Shown: positions 35,741 to 44,611 of the stretch, one piece after another | Layout of the letters: the number at the start of each line of letters is the position of its first letter | Numbering within the stretch: the first letter of the stretch is position 1 | Assembly (NCBI RefSeq): GCF_001006785.1 | Contig: NZ_CDHO01000003.1 | Location: forward strand, 868,001-932,000 | Length of the DNA stretch: 64,000 bases | Source of the DNA: Hyphomicrobium_B sp001006785 | GTDB lineage: Bacteria; Pseudomonadota; Alphaproteobacteria; Rhizobiales; Hyphomicrobiaceae | Reading direction: 5' to 3' | Notes under the pieces: model-generated | The model's database searches: none | Told to the model about the DNA's origin: nothing | Seen by the model: the letters and a program-made list of their open reading frames with translations, nothing else | Program-made: the position numbers and the translations under genes

Positions 35741-37144
35741 CTAATTCCCGTACTTGGACTTCAACGCTTCCACGACCGTGCCAAGCCGCGTCCCATTCGA
35801 CGCCTTGACCATGACCGCGTCGCCGCCTCTGAGTTCGGACAGAACCGCAGGCTGCAGCAAGGACGACGTCTGAGCGTAGCCGCCCCTTTTGGACTTCGGT
35901 AGGGCATCATAAAGGCCCTTCATATGCGGACCGCAGGCAAATATGACGTCGACCCCGGCGTCCTCCACAGCGTCTTTGAGCCCTGCGTGAAGCCCGGGCG
36001 CGTCCGCGCCGAGCTCCAGCATATCGCCCAAAACCGCGATCCTGCGCGGGAATTTCTGCCGCGGCAGGGACGCGAGCGTCGCCAGCGCGGCCCGCATCGA
36101 CGCCGGATTCGCGTTGTAGCTCTCATCGATCAGGAGCGCTTCGCCGCCGTCGAGACGCAGCACGCTCCGTGCTCCCCGGCCGCCGGGCGGCTGCAATCCG
36201 GCGAGCACGGCCAACGCCGTTTCGACATCCGCCCCGATCGCGTCGATGGCAGCCGTGACCGCCAGAGCGTTCTCGGCGATATGCCGTCCGGGCATCGCGA
36301 TCTTGAGAGGAATGCGCCGATCGCCCAACCGCACAGTCAGTGTGCTGCCGTCATGATCGAGCGTCAGATCGTCTCCGCGAACGTCGGCGCCCTCACTGAA
36401 GCCGAACGTCACCGCCTTCGCGCCCAAACGCTCCGCGATCGACTTGAGCCGCACCGCATGCGGATTGTCGAATTTGATGATGGCAGTTCCGCCGGGCAGA
36501 AGCCCCTCGAATATCTCGCCCTTCGCATCGGCGATCGCTTCGACCGATGGAAAGTGCTCGAGATGCACCGCCTCGACCGTCGTGATGATCGCAGCATGCG
36601 GGCGAACCATTTTCGTCAGCGGCCGAATCTCGCCCGCGTGATTCATGCCGATCTCGAACACGCCGAAGCGTGTCTCGCGCGGCATCCGCGCCAGCGTCAG
36701 CGGCACGCCCCAATGATTGTTATAGGATTTCTCCGAAGCATGCGTCGCGGCGAGATGCGAAAGACATGCGCGCAGCATCTCTTTCGTTCCTGTCTTACCC
36801 GCGCTGCCGGTCACCGCAACGACGCGCGCATCCGGACTGAGCCGGTCTCGCGCCGCACGGCCCAGCGCTTCGAGCGCCTTCAGCGTATCGAACACGCGAA
36901 ACAGCGCGCCGTCTTCCGCGCGCCGCACATAGCTTTCGGAAACGAGTGCCGCCGCGGCCCCGGCCTTGAACGCTGGAGAAACGAAGTCATGCCCGTCCCG
37001 CTGATCCTTCAGCGCCACGAAAAGATCGCCTGCCTGCAGCGTACGCGTATCGATGGAAACGCCGGTAACCGGCTGGTCCGTCCCGCCCTCGGGCGCGACG
37101 CCGAACACGGCGCTCAATTCGGAAAACGTCCACAACGGTTGCAT
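35741..37144 (-). CDS. murF: UDP-MurNAc-tripeptide-D-Ala-D-Ala ligase
   Basis: MurF attaches D-Ala-D-Ala to complete UDP-MurNAc-pentapeptide. The 467-residue Mur ligase carries VSIDTRTLQAGDLFVALK in its N-terminal substrate-binding domain, the P-loop GSAGKTGT at 113-120, GMNHAGEIRPL, and DESYNANPASMRAAL. The ATG at 37144 is 4 nt after the murE stop, and GAGAG precedes it. The longer frame back to 37243 overlaps murE and is not conserved in type. Confidence 0.97.
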   Translation of the reverse strand: MQPLWTFSELSAVFGVAPEGGTDQPVTGVSIDTRTLQAGDLFVALKDQRDGHDFVSPAFKAGAAAALVSESYVRRAEDGALFRVFDTLKALEALGRAARDRLSPDARVVAVTGSAGKTGTKEMLRACLSHLAATHASEKSYNNHWGVPLTLARMPRETRFGVFEIGMNHAGEIRPLTKMVRPHAAIITTVEAVHLEHFPSVEAIADAKGEIFEGLLPGGTAIIKFDNPHAVRLKSIAERLGAKAVTFGFSEGADVRGDDLTLDHDGSTLTVRLGDRRIPLKIAMPGRHIAENALAVTAAIDAIGADVETALAVLAGLQPPGGRGARSVLRLDGGEALLIDESYNANPASMRAALATLASLPRQKFPRRIAVLGDMLELGADAPGLHAGLKDAVEDAGVDVIFACGPHMKGLYDALPKSKRGGYAQTSSLLQPAVLSELRGGDAVMVKASNGTRLGTVVEALKSKYGN

Positions 37145-37148
37145 ACTG

Positions 37149-38594
37149 TCAGCTCTCGAGCGCCTTGCGGACTTCATCGTGATCGGAAAACGGCAGGATG
37201 CGATCTCCGACAATCTGGCCCGTTTCATGGCCTTTGCCGGCAATCAGCACAACGTCGCCCGGCTGCATCATGCTGACGGCCGTCGCGATCGCCTCCGCCC
37301 GGTTACCGATCTCCCGAGCCCCCGTGGCACCGGCCAGAATTTCGGCGCGGATCGAGGCGGCGTCCTCGCTGCGCGGATTATCATCCGTCACAATCGTCAC
37401 GTCAGCTTTCTCGACCGAAATGCGACCCATGATCGGCCGTTTGCCCTTGTCGCGATCGCCGCCGCAGCCGAAAACAGAAATCAGACGGCCCGTCACGAAC
37501 GGCCGGCATGCATCGAGCGCCGCGGCCAACGCTTCCGGCTTATGCGCGTAATCGACGACGGCCAGTCCCCTATTCCGTTCGCCGATAATTTCCAATCGCC
37601 CCGGCACGCCCTTGAGACTTTCGAGCGCTGCGAGAACCGCATCAGCCTTTTCGCCCGTCGCAATCGCCAAGCCCGCCGCGACCAGCGCGTTCTCCACCTG
37701 ATAAGCGCCGACGAGGGGCAACCGCACGTCAAAGCTCCGGCCATCGAACAGAATTCCGATACGCTGCTGAAACCCGTCACGCGTCAGCGATGTCCGTCGA
37801 AGCGTATCGCCCGACTGCCCGACCGTCATGACGCGAAGACCGCGCGCCTTCGCTGCCGCCGCAACGTCCGCAGATCGCGCTCCGTCCGTGTTGATGACGG
37901 CGGGTTGCCCCGGCTGCAAAAGCTCCGTGAACAATCGCAGCTTGGCAGCGAGATAAGCTTCCTCTGTCGGATGATAGTCCATGTGATCGCGGCCGAGATT
38001 CGTGAATGCCGCCGCTGTCAATTCGACGCCATCGAGACGGTTCTGATCGAGCCCGTGCGACGACGCCTCGAATGCGAGATGCGTCACGCCTTCATCGGCG
38101 AGCGCGGCAAGCGTCGCGTGCAGCGTTACCGGATCAGGCGTTGTCAGCGATCCGTAGACGGCCCCATCGGGCTTCACGATTCCGATTGTCCCGACCGACG
38201 CCGCCTTGCGCCCGAGCGACGTAAAGATCTGCCGCGTGAAATCGGCGACGGAAGTCTTGCCGCTCGTTCCCGTCACCGCGACCGCGCAACGCGGCTGCCG
38301 ACCGGCGAATTTCGCGGCAATCTTCGCGAGCGCCGCGCGTGGGTTATCGACCTCGATCAGCGCAACGCCGGCAGGAACCGTGACGCCTTTTCCCTTACCG
38401 ATAACAATGGCGCTGGCGCCGCGCTGGAGCGCATCCGGAACGTACGACGCGCCATCGACCTTCGATCCCGGCAGCGCCGCGAAAATGGCGCCCTTGCCGA
38501 CCGCCGCGCTCGCGGCCGTTATTCCTGTCACCTCAACGGAGCCTGTGCCAGGAGGCGGCTCGATGCCGGCCGGCAGCACGTCGCTAAGCCGCAT
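37149..38594 (-). CDS. murE: UDP-MurNAc-tripeptide synthetase MurE
   Basis: MurE adds the third residue of the stem peptide. The 481-residue protein has the P-loop GTSGKTS at 109-115, HMDYHPTEEAYLAAK, and the C-terminal DDNPRSEDA. The DNPR motif marks enzymes that use meso-diaminopimelate, as expected for a Gram-negative bacterium, in contrast to the lysine-adding type. GGGGAAG immediately upstream supports the ATG at 38594. It sits 117 nt after ftsI. Confidence 0.97.
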   Translation of the reverse strand: MRLSDVLPAGIEPPPGTGSVEVTGITAASAAVGKGAIFAALPGSKVDGASYVPDALQRGASAIVIGKGKGVTVPAGVALIEVDNPRAALAKIAAKFAGRQPRCAVAVTGTSGKTSVADFTRQIFTSLGRKAASVGTIGIVKPDGAVYGSLTTPDPVTLHATLAALADEGVTHLAFEASSHGLDQNRLDGVELTAAAFTNLGRDHMDYHPTEEAYLAAKLRLFTELLQPGQPAVINTDGARSADVAAAAKARGLRVMTVGQSGDTLRRTSLTRDGFQQRIGILFDGRSFDVRLPLVGAYQVENALVAAGLAIATGEKADAVLAALESLKGVPGRLEIIGERNRGLAVVDYAHKPEALAAALDACRPFVTGRLISVFGCGGDRDKGKRPIMGRISVEKADVTIVTDDNPRSEDAASIRAEILAGATGAREIGNRAEAIATAVSMMQPGDVVLIAGKGHETGQIVGDRILPFSDHDEVRKALES

Positions 38595-38711
38595 ACTTCC
38601 CCTCGCCCGTGTCGTCTCGGCCGCATCAAATCGCGCGGATGAATTCGCGGAAGTTAGATACGTGGCCGACCCCTCGGTCGTCAAATCGCCACCGGGTTTG
38701 CTCTGGTCTGC

Positions 38712-40388
38712 CTATTGGCTCGCCGCCACGTCCATCGGTGCCACGCCGAGTTGCCCCGCAATCCGCGAGATCAAGCGGCCGGTGACCGGAGCAGCGGTGT
38801 AGCCGGCCGTATGCTGGCCTTTCGTCTCTGCCGTTCCCTTGGGATCGAACAGGATGACGAATGTCACATACTGCGGATCATCCATCGGGAACGCTCCGAG
38901 AAACGACGAGATCACAGACTTCGACGAATACCCTCCGCGACCCGGCATGTCGGCCGTACCGGTCTTCCCGCCGACGCGATACCCCGGAACGTCGGCCTCC
39001 TTGCCCGTCCCATCCGGCGCGGTCACATTGAGCCGCATCAGGCGCGCCATATCGCGGGACGTCGTGCGCGTGACGAGCGATTTCTCGGCAGCCTGATCTC
39101 CGCCGTAGCGCTTGAGAAAGGTCGGATGAACCGGCTTGCCGTCATTCAGAACCGACGCCGTCGCCGCCGCGAATTGCAACGGTGCAACGGCCAGACCATG
39201 CCCGTAGGATATCGTGATCGTCGACGCCTTGCCCCACTTCGGCGGCAACTGCGGCGCGGCGACGGGGCCTTCTTCCGTCTTGAGCGGCGACAGCATTCCG
39301 AATTTGCGCAGAAACGCCTCGAATTTGTCCGGCCCGGCCTGCAACGCCAGCATGCCCGCGCCGATGTTGGAGGAATGCGTGAAAACTTCTGTCACGCTCA
39401 AGGGCCGGTTCGCGGGATGGAAGTCGGTCACCGTGAAACGTCCGACCTCCAACGGCTTGCGCACGTCGATGATCGTATCCGGCTTGGCGAGACCTTCATC
39501 CAGCGCCATCGCGATCGTCAGCGTCTTGAAGACGGAGCCGAGCTCGTATGTTCCGGCGGTCATCTTGTCGAGATACTTGTCGTCATGCGCCTGCGACGGC
39601 CACGCCGGATTGATCCGCGGCGTCGATGCGCTGGCGAGCACTTCTCCCGTTTTGATGTTGAGGACAATGCCCGCAGAACCGGCCGCCCGGTATTTCTGTT
39701 CCGCGTCGTCGAGTTCGTCTTCGAGCGCATGCTGGACACCGATGTCGAGCGAAAGCCGCACAGGCATCCGCGTCGAGAGCGACGCCGCATGAACCGGATC
39801 GGTGCCGATGCTCTCGTCGATGTATTTTTCGATGCCCGTCAGTCCGCGATTGTCGACGTTGACCGTACCGAGCACGTGGCCTGCGAGCAGTCCCGCCGGA
39901 TACGCCCGCTTCAACTCATAGCGGAAGGAAAGCCCCGGAAGGCCGAGATCATGCACGCGCTGCGCGATTTTCGGCGACACGCCCCGGCGTACCCACACGA
40001 AACGGCGCGAGCGGTCCGAAAGCGCCCGCAGAAGCTCTTTCTGATCGATATCCGGCAAAACCGTCGCGAGCTTTTCAACGAGTTCGTCCCGGTCGAGCAC
40101 GACGCCCGGATCGGCATAGATCGACGGCGCTTCCAAATCCGTCGCCAGAAGCCGGCCATTGCGATCGACGATATCGGGACGGCTGAAGCTCGTCGCAACC
40201 GGCTCCGAAACCGCGAGCGTCACGGCCGACTGATGACCAGCCGCCAGCGTGAGCAGATGAATCGCGACTTCCGCGAACGCGAAAAAGAGAAAGCCATAGA
40301 CGACCGTTTCCGTCGCGCTGCGCGTCCGCCGCTTGCGAACGTCATCAGGCCCCGGACGGCCGATCGCGAGCGTGCCGTCAGCGGCCAT
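38712..40388 (-). CDS. ftsI: Septal transpeptidase FtsI (PBP3)
   Basis: FtsI cross-links septal peptidoglycan and partners FtsW. The 558-residue class B penicillin-binding protein has one N-terminal membrane helix (about residues 29-50), a pedestal domain (ERGV-type region VDRNGRLLATDLEAPSIYADP), and the transpeptidase domain with the active Ser285 in SVFK, SSN at 339-341 and KTGT at 475-478. All three catalytic motifs are intact. The ATG at 40388 is preceded by AGGA and overlaps the ftsL end by 11 nt. Confidence 0.97.
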   Translation of the reverse strand: MAADGTLAIGRPGPDDVRKRRTRSATETVVYGFLFFAFAEVAIHLLTLAAGHQSAVTLAVSEPVATSFSRPDIVDRNGRLLATDLEAPSIYADPGVVLDRDELVEKLATVLPDIDQKELLRALSDRSRRFVWVRRGVSPKIAQRVHDLGLPGLSFRYELKRAYPAGLLAGHVLGTVNVDNRGLTGIEKYIDESIGTDPVHAASLSTRMPVRLSLDIGVQHALEDELDDAEQKYRAAGSAGIVLNIKTGEVLASASTPRINPAWPSQAHDDKYLDKMTAGTYELGSVFKTLTIAMALDEGLAKPDTIIDVRKPLEVGRFTVTDFHPANRPLSVTEVFTHSSNIGAGMLALQAGPDKFEAFLRKFGMLSPLKTEEGPVAAPQLPPKWGKASTITISYGHGLAVAPLQFAAATASVLNDGKPVHPTFLKRYGGDQAAEKSLVTRTTSRDMARLMRLNVTAPDGTGKEADVPGYRVGGKTGTADMPGRGGYSSKSVISSFLGAFPMDDPQYVTFVILFDPKGTAETKGQHTAGYTAAPVTGRLISRIAGQLGVAPMDVAASQ

Positions 40389-40674
40389 TGCCACGATCCT
40401 GATCGCCGAGATCGGACACTTCGCGCCCATTGGCGAATTGATCGACACGCGGAGGCGCAAGACCGATCTGCCGCGCCAGTCCGTCGATGCGGTCCGGGCG
40501 AGCCAGCGTTCCGCGTTCCGCCTTGAGCACCGCGATGTCGTCGCGAGCGCGCTCGGCAGCGCGTTCTTTCGACTGCACTTCCGCTTCGAGACGCCGGGTG
40601 TCGTAGTTCAATCCGTAAAGGAGCAGCGCGCTCGTGATGGCGAAGAAAAACGCGGCAATGTTCAGGAGACGCAT
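40378..40674 (-). CDS. ftsL: Cell division protein FtsL
   Basis: A 98-residue bitopic protein: an N-terminal membrane helix (LLNIAAFFFAITSALLLYGL) followed by a periplasmic coiled coil (TRRLEAEVQSKERAAERARDDIAVLKAERGTLARPDRI). FtsL sequences diverge, but size, topology, the coiled coil and the place between rsmH and ftsI identify it. It forms the FtsQLB complex that activates FtsWI. It overlaps ftsI by 11 nt and lies 40 nt after rsmH. Confidence 0.9.
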   Translation of the reverse strand: MRLLNIAAFFFAITSALLLYGLNYDTRRLEAEVQSKERAAERARDDIAVLKAERGTLARPDRIDGLARQIGLAPPRVDQFANGREVSDLGDQDRGNGR

Positions 40675-40714
40675 AGCGGGCTCTCTCCGTTTACTCTGGA
40701 CTCAACCCTAGATA

Positions 40715-41752
40715 CTAATCCTCGAACGCTGGAAAACCTAACGTTTCGCGATTGAGCGGCCAAGGATCCGAGTCTGTACGAAATGCTGCTCTGAGACGTG
40801 CCGACCGAGCACGCGGGTTCACATCCAATTCACCTTTAGAAGGTGTTAACGGCCGCGAGTTAACAATTCGGAAACTTGGAGGCGTGCTTTTTATCGTTTC
40901 TGTTGGCAAATGGCGCGAAACCGACTGGGTTTTGCCGCTGCGCTCGGCGATGAATTTTTTAACGATCCGGTCTTCCAGACTGTGAAATGAGACAACGACA
41001 AGACGGCCGCCGGGCTTCAGCACGCGCTCCGCGGCCGATAGTGCGGAAGCCAGTTCGCCAAGCTCGTCGTTAATGAAAATCCGCAATGCCTGAAACGTCC
41101 GCGTCGCCGGGTGCCGGCCATCGACTTTGCGTCCGTGAAAAACGCGAGACACCGTGTCGGCGAGTTCCCGCGTTCGCGCATACGGCGTCTCCGCGCGACG
41201 CCCGACGATCGCGCGCGCAATCGCCCGCGACTTGTGTTCCTCTCCGAACGCGTAAATGACGTTGGCGATTATCTCTTCTGCTGCCGAATTGACGAAATCG
41301 GCGACCGTCTGCCCGTTGCTCGACATGCGCATGTCGAGCGGACCGTCGTGTTGAAATGAAAAGCCGCGCTCCGCATCGTCGAGCTGCATCGACGAGACGC
41401 CGATGTCGAGCACGACGCCGTCCACTTGCGCGCCGCCGAGCGCGTCATGAGCGACCTCCTCAAGCCGGCTGAACGGTGACTCGACGAGCGTCAGCCGCGG
41501 ACCGAACTCGGCCTGCAACGGCGCCGCGCCTCGGATGGCATTGGGATCGCGATCCAGCGCCAGCACTCGGCAGTCGGCAGCTTCAAGAATCGCGCGCGTA
41601 TACCCGCCTGCGCCGAACGTGCCATCGATGTAGGTTTCGCCGGCCTTCGGCGCGAGCGTCTCGAGTACTTCGGAACGAAGCACGGGAATGTGGCGCGGAG
41701 GCTTTTCAGCCGGCCCCAGCGAGGCTCCCTCTGCCCCGCCACCGCGCGTCAT
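40715..41752 (-). CDS. rsmH: 16S rRNA (cytosine-1402-N4)-methyltransferase
   Basis: RsmH (MraW) methylates N4 of C1402 in 16S rRNA. The 345-residue protein starts with HIPVLRSEVLETLAPKAGETYIDGTFGAGGYTRAIL (motif I), has LDIGVSSMQLDDAERGFSFQ, the inserted helical domain, ATRTFQALRIFINDEL, and VVSFHSLEDRIVKKF near the C-terminus; each block is shown here only to identify the family. Its ATG overlaps the mraZ stop in ATGA, so the two are coupled. Confidence 0.97.
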   Translation of the reverse strand: MTRGGGAEGASLGPAEKPPRHIPVLRSEVLETLAPKAGETYIDGTFGAGGYTRAILEAADCRVLALDRDPNAIRGAAPLQAEFGPRLTLVESPFSRLEEVAHDALGGAQVDGVVLDIGVSSMQLDDAERGFSFQHDGPLDMRMSSNGQTVADFVNSAAEEIIANVIYAFGEEHKSRAIARAIVGRRAETPYARTRELADTVSRVFHGRKVDGRHPATRTFQALRIFINDELGELASALSAAERVLKPGGRLVVVSFHSLEDRIVKKFIAERSGKTQSVSRHLPTETIKSTPPSFRIVNSRPLTPSKGELDVNPRARSARLRAAFRTDSDPWPLNRETLGFPAFED

Positions 41753-42240
41753 TCCCGTGCTCCCGCGTCACCGTCGTCGTTCGACGTGCGACTACCCGCT
41801 GCGAAAAGCTTGCGCGTCACCTGGACTTTGCTGCGCGCTTCGGCCCGGCGTTTTTCGAAACGTCCGGGTTCCCAGATCTGAAACTTGTCACCGAGGCCAA
41901 CAAACGTGACGGCGGCGCCCAGGCCGGCGTGCGCGCGAAGGCTTTCAGGAAGGACGATGCGGCCGTCGCCATCGATCGTGAGAACCTGGACGTCGCCATA
42001 GAGTGCGACAGACAGCTCGTCGCGCTCGTCCGAATAGTCCGGCAGGCCTGCGAGAAGCCCGTCGATTTTCTTTGCAAGTCTTTCGCCGCCCGCATCGAGC
42101 GCAGGAGCATCGAGCGAGGGGTAGCAGTAGAGGCCGCCCGCGTATCCATCGCGCTCCAAGACGGCGCGAAACGAGGCCGGAATTGAGACGCGGCCTTTGG
42201 CGTCGATCTTGTTTGTGAATGTCGAGACAAAGCGGTCCAT
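41749..42240 (-). CDS. mraZ: Transcriptional regulator MraZ
   Basis: MraZ is the first gene of the dcw cluster and a DNA-binding protein with two AbrB-like SpoVT domains; in E. coli it represses its own cluster. The 163-residue protein shows the first repeat as STFTNKIDAKGRVSIPASFR and the second as QVLTIDGDGRIVLPESLRAHAGL. It has a longer C-terminal tail than E. coli MraZ. GGGAG directly abuts the ATG, an unusually short spacing, and a structured leader lies upstream, so translation of the cluster's first gene may be weak or controlled. Confidence 0.95.
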   Translation of the reverse strand: MDRFVSTFTNKIDAKGRVSIPASFRAVLERDGYAGGLYCYPSLDAPALDAGGERLAKKIDGLLAGLPDYSDERDELSVALYGDVQVLTIDGDGRIVLPESLRAHAGLGAAVTFVGLGDKFQIWEPGRFEKRRAEARSKVQVTRKLFAAGSRTSNDDGDAGARE

Positions 42241-42298
42241 CTCCCAGCTAACGAAAACTCGTCCTCCTCACTCGCTACTGGTCGCTACGCTTCGAATT

Positions 42299-42388
42299 GG
42301 CCCTGGCGACTCCCCTTCGGGGAGCCGGCCGCCAGGGCCGGAAAACCTGTTCTCTGGCGGCCGGCTTCGCGAAGCGAAGTGCCAGAGA
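42299..42388 (-). promoter_or_regulatory. Competing hairpins in the mraZ leader
   Basis: Hairpin A pairs GGCCCTGGCG (42299-42308) with CGCCAGGGCC (42330-42339), with an inner CTCCCC/GGGGAG stem. Hairpin B pairs TCTCTGGC (42351-42358) with GCCAGAGA (42381-42388), with an inner GCTTCGC/GCGAAGT stem. A third, exclusive stem pairs AGCCGGCCGCCAG (42323-42335) with CTGGCGGCCGGCT (42354-42366), 13 bp. The structures begin 58 bp before the mraZ start. No U-run is present. Confidence 0.5.
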
Positions 42389-42509
42389 CAATTAGGAAAG
42401 AGGCCGTGGCGGTCGCTCAGATTTGGGCCCTCAACCAAACCGGCGCCCTACCACGGTATCCGCCCGGTGCGGACGGGCTCATATGGGATCGCATGGGATA
42501 AGGCGGTCG

Positions 42510-42524
42510 TCAACGGTTTCTTAA
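42510..42524 (-). promoter_or_regulatory. CtrA-like box upstream of mraZ
   Basis: On the minus strand the sequence reads TTAA-N7-TTGAC, one base from the CtrA consensus TTAA-N7-TTAAC, 270 bp upstream of mraZ. CtrA is the alphaproteobacterial cell-cycle regulator. The TTGACG part may also be a -35 element. Confidence 0.35.
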
Positions 42525-42534
42525 GGATATTTCT

Positions 42535-42587
42535 GCCCAGGCACGGTTTTGCACCAGTGCCCAGTCCGGATCGGCCCAACAAGCCCA
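42535..42587 (-). promoter_or_regulatory. Four TGGGC repeats upstream of mraZ
   Basis: TGGGC occurs four times on the minus strand within 53 bp (at 42535, 42559, 42574 and 42583). MraZ of E. coli binds TGGGN repeats near its promoter with 5-nt spacers. Here the spacing is irregular (24, 15 and 9 bp), so the match is suggestive only. Confidence 0.25.
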
Positions 42588-42767
42588 GTTCCGGGGACTG
42601 AAGCGCGCGCTTGATTGGAGCGTTTAGCTGGACTTGAGCATGCTCACGGCTTCCTGAATTGACCGTGGAAGCGGACAGCGCATGTTAAGATGATCAGGCG
42701 AGGCGGGCGGGTATGAGAGTGCCGACGCACCTGTATGGGCTCGGCACCGCAACCTATGGGGTGTCAC

Positions 42768-43643
42768 ATGAACAGCCCTAGATCACAGTCAGCAATCCTT
42801 AATCCCGTCCTCAACCCAGGATCTGAACTTCGCTGGCCCGCATCCGGTCTCTGGCGGGACGGCGAGCCGGAAGTCCGCAAGATCACCGTTGCCGACGTGC
42901 GGGATGCGCTCGCCCAAGGCACCGAGGATTTTCGCGAGTTTCCGACACACGCCTTTTTTGCCTGCATCATTTATCCCGTCGTCGGACTTCTGCTGGCGCG
43001 GCTGTTCTTCGGCTACGACGTTTTGCCGTTGATCTATCCGATGGCCGCTGGCTTCGCGTTGCTCGGCCCCTTCGTCGCGATCGGTCTGTACGAATTGAGC
43101 CGCCGCCGGGAACTCGGTCTCGACAATACGCCCGCCCGAGCGTTCGACGTTCTGAAGAGACCCGGCATCGGCGCGATCCTGCTCCTTGGCTTGGCGCTAA
43201 CCGGCATTTTTGTCGGATGGCTCTATACCGCCAACCTCATCCACACCCAGCTCTTCGGTGGCGAAGCTTCCACGCCGCAGCAATTCTGGGATCAACTCAC
43301 GACAACAGAGAAAGGCATGCACCTCATCGTCGTCGGCAACGTCGTCGGCTTCGTCTTCGCGCTCGTCGTGTTGGTGACCAGCGTCGTCTCGTTCCCGATG
43401 CTCGTGGACCGAGACGTCAGCGCAGGCACGGCGGTCCGAACGTCTATCCGCGCCGCCCTCGAAAATCCCGTGCCTGTGGCGGTGTGGGGATTGATCGTTG
43501 TGATCGGACTCGTGCTTGGCGCGATACCGTTCCTGTTGGGCCTCGCCTTCGTGCTGCCGATCCTCGGACACGCGACCTGGCATTTGTATCGGAAGCTGGT
43601 CGTGCCCGAGAAAATCGAAGCTAGCGAGCGTGCGCTTCAATGA
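42768..43643 (+). CDS. DUF2189 integral membrane protein
   Basis: A 291-residue inner-membrane protein of the DUF2189 family; function unknown. The soluble N-terminus carries VRKITVADVRDALAQGTEDFRE, typical of the family. Then come about six hydrophobic helices, among them FFACIIYPVVGLLLARLFF, YPMAAGFALLGPFVAIGLYEL, AILLLGLALTGIFVGWLY and LIVVIGLVLGAIPFLLGLAF. GGGGTG lies before the ATG at 42768. Its 3' end overlaps the convergent hydrolase gene by 23 nt, which leaves no room for a terminator between them. Confidence 0.85.
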   Translation: MNSPRSQSAILNPVLNPGSELRWPASGLWRDGEPEVRKITVADVRDALAQGTEDFREFPTHAFFACIIYPVVGLLLARLFFGYDVLPLIYPMAAGFALLGPFVAIGLYELSRRRELGLDNTPARAFDVLKRPGIGAILLLGLALTGIFVGWLYTANLIHTQLFGGEASTPQQFWDQLTTTEKGMHLIVVGNVVGFVFALVVLVTSVVSFPMLVDRDVSAGTAVRTSIRAALENPVPVAVWGLIVVIGLVLGAIPFLLGLAFVLPILGHATWHLYRKLVVPEKIEASERALQ

Positions 43644-44568
43644 ACGACGCAATCGCCGGAACGAGTTCCGGCGCCAGCAGCTTGTCGAACGCGCCGTAGA
43701 TCGCAAGATTCGCGGCGCGCTCCTTTGGAGCTTCTCGCAAGACGTGGTTCATCGCTTCTATCAGAACGAGCTTCGAATTCGGCCGCCCCGCCGCCAAACG
43801 CTGCGCATCCTCCACTCTGATCTGCAAATCATGCGTGCCTTGCACGATGAGAGCCGGAGCCGTGAGGCGCGCAAGCTCTGCGGCGGGATCGAGCGGCAGC
43901 CACGACATAAGATAGGGCTGCACGCTGGGGCGATAGAGCGCCGTGAGTTCCGGCGGCACGTCCGCAACCGCAACACCGCGCGCCAAGCTTTGTGAAATTC
44001 TTTTCGACTCGATTTGAAGGTGTTCCGGAACGCCAGCATCTGAAAGCTGCCGTGCGATGAGCGCTGCGGCAGGTTCGCCCGCTCCCGCGACAAGAATGAT
44101 GCCTGCAACCTTCACCCGCTGCGCCGCGAGCGTCGCGATCAAAGCGCCCTCGCTGTGACCGAGAATGAAGAGCGGACCGGTATCCTGACGCGCGCCAAGA
44201 AACGCCAGCCAGCCGATTGCGTCATCGACATACGTTTGAATACGCAGGTCCTCCTCGCGCATCGCGGCGGTTCGGCTTTGGCCGATACCGCGCTTATCGA
44301 TACGGAGAGAAGCGATGCCACGTTCTGCAAGCCCGCGAGCCAGAAGCTTCAGGCTGTCGTTGCGCAAACCGGGCAAATTCCCATCTCGATCGACTGGACC
44401 CGATCCAGCGAGGATCAAAACGGTTGCAGATCGCGCGCCACGATCCGGCACAATCAGCGAGCCACGCAGCCCGTCGCGCGTCACATCTTCGTCCGACCAT
44501 GACATCGCTGGTCCTGCAAACATTGCGGCGATGAAAAAGGACACGAGTAGTGCAGACAGCGAACGCAT
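43621..44568 (-). CDS. Exported alpha/beta hydrolase
   Basis: A 315-residue serine hydrolase with a signal peptide (SLSALLVSFFIAAMFAGPAMS). The fold markers are LILAGSGPVDRDGN (oxyanion region), RIDKRGIGQS, the nucleophile elbow GHSEGA with Ser139, the Asp in IVQGTHDLQI, and the His in AMNHVLRE. Proteins like this are often annotated as dienelactone hydrolase-like or acyl esterases; the substrate is not readable. The ATG at 44568 has GGAAG upstream and gives a standard signal peptide. It is convergent with DUF2189. Confidence 0.82.
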   Translation of the reverse strand: MRSLSALLVSFFIAAMFAGPAMSWSDEDVTRDGLRGSLIVPDRGARSATVLILAGSGPVDRDGNLPGLRNDSLKLLARGLAERGIASLRIDKRGIGQSRTAAMREEDLRIQTYVDDAIGWLAFLGARQDTGPLFILGHSEGALIATLAAQRVKVAGIILVAGAGEPAAALIARQLSDAGVPEHLQIESKRISQSLARGVAVADVPPELTALYRPSVQPYLMSWLPLDPAAELARLTAPALIVQGTHDLQIRVEDAQRLAAGRPNSKLVLIEAMNHVLREAPKERAANLAIYGAFDKLLAPELVPAIASFIEAHAR

Positions 44569-44611
44569 TCGGTCTTCCGAAACGCGCAAGCAAGCACTGC
44601 GCAAGAAATTT

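Noticed and set aside
35924..38642. Long plus-strand frames opposite murF and murE
   Set aside because: Antisense shadows of two Mur ligase genes with intact motifs.
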